Source: Edaphochlamys debaryana (lineage: Eukaryota; Chlorophyta; Chlorophyceae; Chlamydomonadales). Taken from it: a stretch of DNA of 64,000 nt. Below, one piece after another: positions 56,589-64,000 of this stretch. Under the pieces are notes generated by a model. That model was not told the origin of the DNA. It made no database searches and worked only from the letters and a program-made list of their open reading frames with translations. Location: NCBI GenBank assembly GCA_016858145.1, contig JAEHOE010000003.1:2232001-2296000 (forward strand), read 5' to 3'. A program made the translations under genes and the position numbers. The first letter of the stretch is position 1; the number at the start of each line of letters is the position of its first letter.

Positions 56589-59500
56589 ATGCAGCCAGCC
56601 AAACGTGCGGCCATGGACAGCGCGTCACAGGACTGCGGCACTGCCAGTCCAGAGGGCGTCTCTCCGCCCAGCTCGTCGTCGAGTTCGGGGCAAGGGCTTG
56701 CCCAGCAGCTAGGAGGACGCAGCGTGCAAGCCAGAGACCCGCTCGCCCAGCTGCTTGAGAACAACAGGTGAGGGCACAGAACGGCGGGCTCCGGGAGCGT
56801 CGGGCTGCCGGGATTGCCCGGATTCCGCTCCTGCTTGCGACGAGGACAACGCCAGCTCCTGCTGCCAGCTCGGCCTCTGAAGGTCTAATCGTGCTATGCC
56901 AGCGGGGTGCTGGCGGCGGGGGCACACGCGGCCGCGCGCTCCAGGTCTGGCCTACAGGCCGAACCTGCCGCGCACGTGTTGTCCGAACCCTGGACGTCAT
57001 CCAGGCCCCACACGGCCCCACACGCGCCAGCGCCAGCTCCTGCCCCCGTCCGTCACAGCTTCCAACGTCCAACATCCTCTGACAGCCACACAACAGCCTG
57101 CAGAAGGCTGCTCAGCGGTGGTACCCTGCGCAATGGCGCCAGCCCCACTTGCAGGACCATCTGATTCCTGTTCTCCAGCAGGATTGTGCTGTGTTATGAT
57201 CCCTTCTTCCCATCACGTGGCCCCTGTGGCAACGGTGTTGCCGTTGACCGTTGACCGTTGACTGGTTGCGGGCGTGGCTCATGCACCCCCTCCAGCCCGC
57301 CCCCACCTCCACCCATCCCCTCCTCCCCTCCTCATACCCCCTCCTCCCTCCCCCCTCCCTCCCCGCTCCCTCCCCCCTAAGGACGTGGAGTGCCGCCCGT
57401 CTGGCCGAGGACCCCGAGTTCTTCAACCGCCTGTGCGGCCAGCAGAGCCCGCAGTTCCTTTGGATCGGGTGCTCAGACTCTCGTGTGCCGGTGAGAGCGA
57501 GGCCCCGGAGGGGCAGCGAGGGAGGGGGTGCTGGCCCCTCTAGCGGACCGTGGGCTGCGGGGCCAAGGGCTGAGAGCGAGGCCCCAGCATAGCAGAGTTG
57601 ATGCTGCCCCTGTTGAGGACCGTGTGCGGGGGTCCAGTGCTCCTTGGTAGTTGTGTGAGCTGCTCATTGGCCCTTTCGGTCGCCCCCGCTGACCTCCTCC
57701 TCTGCCCCCCCCCCAGGCCAACCAAATCTTGGGTCTGGCCCCGGGCGAGGTGTTTGTTCAGCGCAACGTTGGGAACCAGGTGGGGGGAGAGAGGGGAGGG
57801 CAAGGGAGAGGGAGAGGCCATGGGACCTCCTTCTACTCATAGATGAAGGGCTGCTGGGAGGGCCCGGGCGATGCGCTCCGCCGCTTGCTCCGCTGGTGCC
57901 TGGTCACGTCGAACGCGCACCACCTATCACCACCCACCCGCTCCAACACCGCCTGCTCCCCCAACCCACCCCCACCCCCCCACCCCCCAGGCCACCCACA
58001 CCGACCTCAACTGCATGTCCTGCCTGGAGTACGCGGTCAAGGAGCTCAAGGTGTGGGGGGGGGGGAGGGGAGGGAGATGGGGAGGATGAAAGGGAGGGAA
58101 GGGGATGGAGCTAAGAGATGCACGGGGAGGGGTCCAAGCGAGGAAGGGCGGCTAAGGGAGTACTCGGTCAAGGAGGTCAAGGTGGGGGGGGGGAGGGGAG
58201 GGAGGGGAAGGGAAAGGGGACTAGGGGAGGGAGTTGAGGGGGGCAGGGGCGAGGGGCAGGGGGGGGCGAGGGGCAGGGGGGAGCCGGAGGTAGGAAAAGG
58301 GAGGGGGGAGGGAAGAGAAGGGAGGGGAAGGAGAGCGGGGTGGGGGAGGGCGAGAGTGACCGGGACAGGCAGACGATGGGATGGAGAGAGGCGAACTTGA
58401 CGTTTGGTTTGGTGTGGAGGAGAGAGGGAGAGAGGCGTTGGCTCTCTGGCACCCATTATACCCCTCCTCACAACGCCACCGCCCTCCCCCATCACCCGCC
58501 GGCAACCCCACAACCGGATACCCCTCCCACATGCACACCTCCACCGCTTCCTACTTGCTTACGGTTTCCTCGTTGCAAAACACCCCAACCGCCTCCGCAG
58601 GTGAAGAACGTGATTGTGTGCGGCCACTACGGCTGCGGCGCCGTCAAGGGCGCCCTCACGCTCCCCTACACGGCCCCCATCCACCTGGTCAACTGCTGGA
58701 TCAGCGACATCCGCGAATGCCGCAACCAGCACCGCGACGAGCTCATGCAGCTGTCGGGGGTGGCGCAGGTGGACAGGTGAGGGGAGCAGGGGGGGGAGAG
58801 GAAGGAGGGAGGGGGATTGCGGGGACGACGGAGCAGCAGCGGGGGGGCGGAGGAGGTGCGGGGGAGGGGTGGCGAGCGGAGGAGGGACGAGGGTGGCCCC
58901 TAGGGCTGCGGATGCTCATGGGGAGGCTGCAGAGGGCTGCTCTGCGCTGCACGACTTGGCCTCACGCCTCCCCCTTTCCCACCCGTCTCTCCCCCCTCCC
59001 CCCTCCCCCCTCTCCCCTCCTGCTCCCAGGCTGTGTGAGCTCAACGTGCTGCGTCAGACCTTCCACGTGTGCACCAGCCCCGTGGTGCAGGCGGCGTGGG
59101 AGAAGGGCCAGGAGCTCAACATCTACGGCCTGGTGTACTCGCTCAAGGACGGGCTGATCAAGAAGCTGGTCGGGCCCATCTCGCACAGCGGTGGGAGGGG
59201 GTTGGGGAGGGTTGGAGGGGGTTGGGGAGGGTTGGAGGGGGTTGGGGAGGGTTGGAGGGATGGGCGGGGTGGACGGGGATGGGGGGCATGGTGTAGGTCT
59301 GCTGGTGGGGCGAGGCGAGGCGAGGATAGCTCGACCCGAGTAGACGAACCTGGTTTCTGCTTCTCACTCTCTAGCACCCGTTCATCTCTCCCTTCGCCAG
59401 TGGCACTGGCGCCAGAGCAGGAGATCCCTCTCAACTGCCCGAACCCATGCCCGAACCCCAACCCGGACCCCAACCCGGACCCCAACCCGAACCCCAGCCC

Positions 59501-60515
59501 GAACCCCCACCTTCCGCTGACCGCCGCCCCCGCCCGCTCCCTCTCCCGACCCTGCCCCCGGCGCCGTCTGCCCCGCGGTATGGCACGGCTCGACTCCCTG
59601 CCTCGTGCACTGACGCAGTGTCCCGCGCAGCAACCCCGGCGGCTCCTCGCATACGGCTCCGTGGCTCCAGAACCCGTGCTCCACCCCCCCACCCCTCCCA
59701 TCCACCCGTGCCACCCATCCGCCCCACTGACCCCCCTCTCCCCCCACCCCCCTCTCCCCCCGCCCCAGGCGACTTCGACATGGATCAGCTGCTGTTTGAG
59801 GAGAAGGGTGGCAGCTTCGTGGAGGGAACCAAGGCGCGGCGCATCCCGGGTGAGGCCAGCAGCCGCCGCGGCCGGGCCCGCCGCCTGCGTGGGAGCGCGC
59901 AGGGAGAGGGTGCCCCCGCCGCTTACCGGCCATACGGTACATGCGCTGTTTAAACTGCGGCTCCGACGCGTGACCGCAACCACCACCTGATTCCCGCTTG
60001 GCTGCCCCCACCCGATCCGTTCCCCCCCAGCCGCGCTGCTGGCCGGCGAGAGCGTGACTGGCTCCAAGGGCTCCGAGGGGGACATGGCCTACACGCCCCG
60101 CTCCATGGACACACTGACGGCCTACGTCAACACCATGCGGGTGAGGGGGCGGAGGGGAGGGGGAGGGAAGCAGGGTGGAAGGGAGGGGTGCGGAGGGGGG
60201 TAGAGGGAAGGGTGGACGGGGGGACGGCTTGCGGGTGGTGGCGGCGGTGGTGATGTTTCGCCCGCTCAGCCCGGTGGAGGAGGGGGTGGAGGAAAGAGGG
60301 GGGCGTGTCGTTAGGTGGGCATGGGTTGGGGGCACCTGGGAGGCTCGGCGTGAGGGTTGCATGCGGGTTGAGATGGCCGGATGACCGGGCCTTCACGTCT
60401 GTCAGGCTCACGGCTGTCCATTTACTTCCGCCTCCTCCCTCAGGTGAACAAGCACATCGCGCAGCACGTTGGCTGGCTCAAGAACTCGACTGGCGGCGAG
60501 GAGGAGGCGCACTGA
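56589..60515 (+). CDS. Beta-class carbonic anhydrase
   Basis: Nine exons join in phase to 336 residues: 56589-56767, 57382-57490, 57717-57779, 57991-58050, 58601-58776, 59030-59190, 59769-59849, 60031-60140 and 60444-60515. The enzyme interconverts CO2 and bicarbonate. Zinc ligands are C90 (IGCSDSRVP), H146 and C149 ([14 protein letters not shown]), with the D92-R94 dyad intact. Further signatures are [32 protein letters not shown] and [16 protein letters not shown]. The N terminus ([17 protein letters not shown], Ser/Pro-rich) does not show a hydrophobic signal peptide, so a cytosolic or organelle location is more likely than the periplasm. About 120 extra C-terminal residues ([32 protein letters not shown]) extend past the catalytic domain. 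Intron 4 holds a copy of the exon 4 end. Confidence 0.95.
58158..58184 (+). repeat. Copy of beta-CA exon 4 end and donor inside intron 4
   Basis: These 27 bases match 58027-58053 with two differences and 131 nt spacing. They encode EYSVKEVK against EYAVKELK and keep a GT donor followed by the same G-rich run. Confidence 0.85.
59190..59258 (+). repeat. Minisatellite at the start of beta-CA intron 6
   Basis: Three to four copies of a 22-base unit built from GGGGGTTGGGGAGGGTTGGA begin right after the donor. Confidence 0.9.
59438..59508 (+). repeat. CCCGAACCCCAAC repeat in beta-CA intron 6
   Basis: Units of CCCGAACCCCAA / CCCGGACCCCAA, about six copies. Both minisatellites of this intron are strand-asymmetric: G-rich near the donor and C-rich further downstream, so they could pair in the transcript. 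Confidence 0.8.
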
Positions 60516-60994
60516 GCGCAGTGAAGACGGTGGGGGCGGAAGCGGGGCCGCTGCCCTGGGCACACCGCTCGGGCAGCGGGGCGGTGTGGACGCCCACGGC
60601 GGCGGGTGGAGAGTGAGGTGCCGTACCGTACCAGGACCGTACCAGGACCGGACACGCGCCGGATAAGGGCCACGCGGAACAGTATAAAGGAGCCGCAGCG
60701 CAGCCGTGAGGCTGTGGTTTGGCGGCAGGCACGCAGGGGCCAACTTTTGGTGCGAGCCCGCGTCCGTTTGGTCGGCGGGGGCGCCCAAAAGTGCGCCTCG
60801 TGTTGGGCTCTACGTGGATGCTGCGTGCAGAGATGCTCCTGCGGCGGCGGCGGAATAAGGAATCTCTATGAGGGCGGCGGCGGTACCTCCGCAGTTCCCG
60901 TTTGTGCCCCGTTGTTGCGCCAATTGTTGGGCAGCTTTCGCCATGCGTGGGGCCCCGGATGCCGGGAGCTGGCCACGGGTTGAGCAGTTGTTTC

Positions 60995-61018
60995 TACCGT
61001 ACCGTACCGTACCGTACC
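60995..61018 (+). repeat. TACCG pentanucleotide repeat
   Basis: Five head-to-tail TACCG units, each junction making GTAC. Shorter runs of the same unit lie nearby. Confidence 0.85.
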
Positions 61019-61027
61019 AAAGCGTCG

Positions 61028-61032
61028 TGTAA
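61028..61032 (+). terminator. TGTAA poly(A) signal, beta-CA candidate
   Basis: TGTAA lies about 515 nt after the carbonic anhydrase stop, just past the TACCG repeat. Confidence 0.45.
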
Positions 61033-62847
61033 CCCGCAGTGCGGGGAGTTGGCCCCAGCGCTAGTGCGGGCTTGCCTGGTCTATGTTGAGTAGAGTGCGC
61101 TCTAGTTTGGACAAGGCGGTTGGGCGCTTGCTCGGCTTGCTCTTGGATCCTGGATTTAAGTGGTGTACCGTACCGCTAGCCCCTGTTCTCGGAGGCTTTG
61201 TAAGCCGGACAAAATGCGCGCTCAAAGCGCGGGAACCTCATGTGTGTTTGCTGCGCCGACTTGGCTCGGCGCGCGGAATTGCCGCTGCGTGATAGCTCTT
61301 GGTTGCTTGCGTGCTTTGCATGGAGTTGTAGAGAAACGGAAGAATGGTAGGTTGGGTCATAGGCCCCAGCGGTGGTTGGTTGGCGTGATTTTGGGGGCTT
61401 GAAGGTGGGCGCTGCAGAAAGGGCCCGGCAGGTGTGAGCAGGTGCAAAGTCGTCGGGGTTGCTCGCATGCACGCTGAGAGCTGGGCGTGGAGCGAGGGAG
61501 AGCGAGGCTGAAGAACGGTTGGAGCAGGTCGCATCGTGAGAGGTTTCGAGAGGCATGGGAGCACGTCCTGCGGTTGGGCAGGACCATGCACGGGTTGAGT
61601 CGGGGCCTCGGGGGCGGGTGGGCATGATCCATTGCGTGGTACCAAGGCACAAGCATGGGATAGGACGGATGCAGGCGCGCAGGTGGTGGTGCGCTGGAGT
61701 TGGGCCAAGCCCAAGGGGCGTGCGTGTGTGTGCGCAGCACGAGGGGTACATCACATGCTGCATGCGTGCATCTGCGGCGTTGGCATCTGCGGATCGCATG
61801 TCGCCCAGTGTAATACGGTAATACGTGCCGCGAGCACGGTGCGCTTCACTCACTGGGCTAGCAGAGCGTGAGCTGTTCGGCAGTCCTGTGTCCTTACCCT
61901 CTAAGCACCGTACACCAGGCGCTGTGGCCGTGTGGGTAGGCGTGGGTCCTGCCATATGGTCGTACAGCTTCAGAGGTCACATGTGGTCGTACAGCTTCCA
62001 GGTCTCCACTACGCCTACATAAGCTGCCCTGCCTATGAAGCACGCTAGCTGCCTGCGTCCAGCATAATTAGTGTGACTTTGGTCAGCCCTCACGAGGAGT
62101 GCAGGCCTTCAGTCCGTAACCTTTCCGAACTTCGGCCTCGGAACTCGAGTGCCTATGGCCCCCGAGTCCTGCCTCGCGCTGCCCTCCGTGTGCAGTCCAG
62201 CCGTCCCCGACACCTGGCCATAAACACCTACGCCCAGCCCAAGCTCCAGAATCATCAGCCATACCGTAGATCCCACCCAGAAGAGCGAGGCCCAGCGTTG
62301 CGATCACGGAGGACCTGATGAGAGGCACGTGTTTGGGAAGATTCACACGCCTACTCTGTGACTAACAAGGCAGGTGGTACAAACAGCTACGCAACCGGCT
62401 ACTCCAGCGCAACAGCACCAGCTTACGGCCAGAACCTAGTCGGAAGCGCGTCCTAGCATGGAGTTGCTCAAGGACGGACCACCTCACAACAGCGCACAAA
62501 TAGCAATAGCACAACTTAGCTGCGACGCCGGCACATCATCACGTACGCCCACCCCCAACCGAGTGCGCAGTCCCCGCACATGATCGTACAACGTTGTAAT
62601 CGGACGGCGACACCGAGCCTTCAACATCAGAACTCGCTTTGGCCTGGGCCGTTGGGGCCTGAGTGGGCCTGAGCCACCCGCACTGCTTGCACTCAGCCCA
62701 GGTTCATGCCAGCACGTGTGCCCCACATGCCCACCCGGCGCAAACGCCAATGCGACCCACCCCTGCACCCCTCCACCTCTACCGAGGCCAATCGCAGCCA
62801 ACCCACGCCCTGCACAGAGCACCCACCTGTTTACGTCGTCGCCAGGA

Positions 62848-63129
62848 TTACACACAGACGCCACCACATGCAGAAGCCAAACCATTCCGCACGGAGTGCC
62901 CCGGTAGTGACATGCAAGCTGCCTCGTAGGTGAAGCACATGCCCTGTCCCATTCCGTTCGTTACTAAAGCAGAGCGGCGCTGCAGCTTATCGTCATACTG
63001 CACACAGAGTAGGCCGGCGCCTTCAACCAAGCTTGCCAATGCCCATCCCCAAAAGAATGTGATGACGCCATTCTGTTTATGCTTAGCCTCGCCAGCCCGA
63101 CACCACCCTACCCTGCCGCCGTTACCCAA
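62848..63129 (-). other. Conserved minus-strand frame, duplication unit 1
   Basis: The frame ends YEAACMSLPGHSVRNGLASA then CGGVCV and a stop. The second unit (63594-63415) encodes YEAACVSMPGHQVGGGLASA then CGGVCV and a stop. Indels between the units are multiples of three in this part, which suggests a 3' exon of a duplicated gene. Further upstream the two frames are not collinear, so exon limits are unknown and I do not recognise the family. Confidence 0.35.
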
Positions 63130-63414
63130 CTCGCTGGCGTGTCTCTTCCCTGCGCAGAGCGGCGCCCGGTGCTCACCACAATCACCACACGCCCACTAGA
63201 GACGAGATTAAGTAAGTCTCGGTTGCCGTAAAACCCCATGCTTCCCCGGACCGGCCCAGCCTGCATCAAACCGCCTGTCAAGGCAACGCCCACTAGAGAC
63301 TAAGAAGCGGCCAACGTAACTACACCCCATGCCTTCCTCAGCCTCTCCTTCAGGCCTATCGCAGCCCATCCACGCCCTTCACAGACCGCCCACCTGCCAC
63401 CGTCGTCGCCAGGA

Positions 63415-63594
63415 TCACACACAAACGCCACCACATGCAGAAGCCAAACCACCCCCCACTTGGTGCCCCGGCATTGACACGCAAGCTGCCTCGTAAGTAA
63501 TGCCCTGTCCATTTCCGTCCGTTACCAACAGCAGAGCGGCGCTACAGCCCATGGTCATAATGAAGCCCTCGCTGGACATAAACACAGAGTAGGC
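63415..63594 (-). other. Conserved minus-strand frame, duplication unit 2
   Basis: Partner of the frame at 62848-63129, reading AYSVFMSSEGFIMTMGCSAA, then LLLVTDGNGQGITYEAACVS and the shared C-terminal end. See the first unit. Confidence 0.35.
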
Positions 63595-64000
63595 AGGCCC
63601 CTTCCTTTAAGCCGTGCTAATGCCCATCCCCCAAGAATGTGATGACGCCATTCCGTTTGTGCTTGGCATCGCCAGCCCGACGCCAACCTACCCTACGCCC
63701 CCTACGCCCATCCGGAAGGTGCCGTATGTGGCCTCTTGACATGGATGAGAGTCACTTTGCACCCCATGCCGCGCCCTCCGATGAGGCCATTGCTGCTGCC
63801 ACGGTGCCGCCGCTACCAAACCCGCTGGCGAGTCTCTTCGCAGAGCGGCGCCCGCTGCTCACCACAATCGCCACACGCCCACTAGAGACGAGGCTAAGTA
63901 ACAAAACTAAACCCCAAACCGGCCCGCCTGCCCCTTAACCGCTTTTCCCGCTGCACGTGGCCTTGTGGCCCGCCCGCCAGTGCGCCGTCTGGCACTCGCG

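Larger units (their letters stand above)
60516..62690. other. Beta-CA 3' region and intergenic DNA
   Basis: TGTAA at 61028-61032 may be the poly(A) signal. CCGTA-type repeats occur at about 60622-60648, 60995-61018 and 61163-61172. Further on, a doubled word TGGTCGTACAGCTTC lies near 61956 and 61984. No gene was recognised. Confidence 0.4.
62690..63930. repeat. Tandem duplication, unit about 0.57-0.69 kb
   Basis: Blocks in the first unit recur in order in the second: CGTCGTCGCCAGGAT (62836 and 63402), CCACATGCAGAAGCCAAACC (about 62863 and 63431), AGAATGTGATGACGCCATTC (about 63053 and 63635), and CACCACAATC.CCACACGCCC (about 63174 and 63859). The second unit carries an extra stretch near 63690-63810. 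The array may continue past the right edge. Confidence 0.85.

Noticed and set aside
59123..60362. Long minus-strand frames over the carbonic anhydrase 3' half
   Set aside because: They are antisense to well-supported exons and rich in Gly/Pro/Arg shadow sequence.
24813..60515. A wider zinc gene cluster including the carbonic anhydrase and HSC20
   Set aside because: These are common zinc-binding housekeeping proteins at a distance with unrelated genes between; only the ZIP/AztD-like pair is tightly linked.
1..64000. CRISPR array, bacterial operon or organelle DNA
   Set aside because: Spliceosomal introns throughout, no spaced direct repeats of CRISPR type and no AT-rich organelle-like composition.

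Overview
The window reads as nuclear DNA of a volvocalean or chlamydomonadalean green alga. The bases are very GC-rich. Genes are split into many short exons with standard GT-AG junctions. Several 3' ends carry the green-algal poly(A) signal TGTAA, and the proteins are rich in Ala, Gly and Pro runs. The species cannot be told from the sequence. Gene models below were joined by eye; nearly all keep reading phase across every junction, and the exceptions are stated.

Left part (1-20 kb): a partial TGN-type Qa-SNARE (minus strand, running off the left edge), an F-box/cyclin fusion resembling cyclin F (minus), a 1,429-residue low-complexity coiled-coil protein of unknown role (minus), and, divergent from it, a 22-exon long-chain acyl-CoA synthetase (plus). 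The stretch 20-24.8 kb is gene-poor. It holds GGAA microsatellites, one small coiled-coil/membrane ORF and an RNA polymerase III-like A/B-box element.

Middle (24.8-41.3 kb): a divergent gene pair separated by only 376 bp. The leftward gene encodes a secreted beta-propeller-like protein that resembles bacterial AztD zinc metallochaperones. The rightward gene encodes a large ZIP-family zinc transporter with a Cys/Pro-rich ectodomain. This is the best candidate here for an undescribed system: a eukaryotic zinc-acquisition module. A second divergent pair follows: an HSC20-type J-domain co-chaperone for Fe-S assembly, and an omega-amidase (NIT2-like).

Right part (42-55 kb): three tandem minus-strand paralogues (copies A, B and C) encode a short Arg/Ala-rich leader, a coiled coil and ankyrin repeats. 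An F-box/ankyrin-type gene lies between A and B. The copies share near-identical exon 1 DNA and some near-identical intron DNA. Copy C carries a frameshift and a lost splice donor in its coiled-coil part. A nine-exon beta-carbonic anhydrase (plus) follows. The right edge holds a tandem duplication of about 0.6 kb that encodes a conserved minus-strand peptide.

A striking genome-level feature is that introns of three genes (LACS, NIT2-like, carbonic anhydrase) contain second copies of the neighbouring exon edge, direct or inverted. In NIT2-like one intron holds a 60-bp inverted copy of the next exon at 59/60 identity. Three LACS introns also share a motif close to their 3' ends, which suggests a recent intron-shaping process or an introner-like element.
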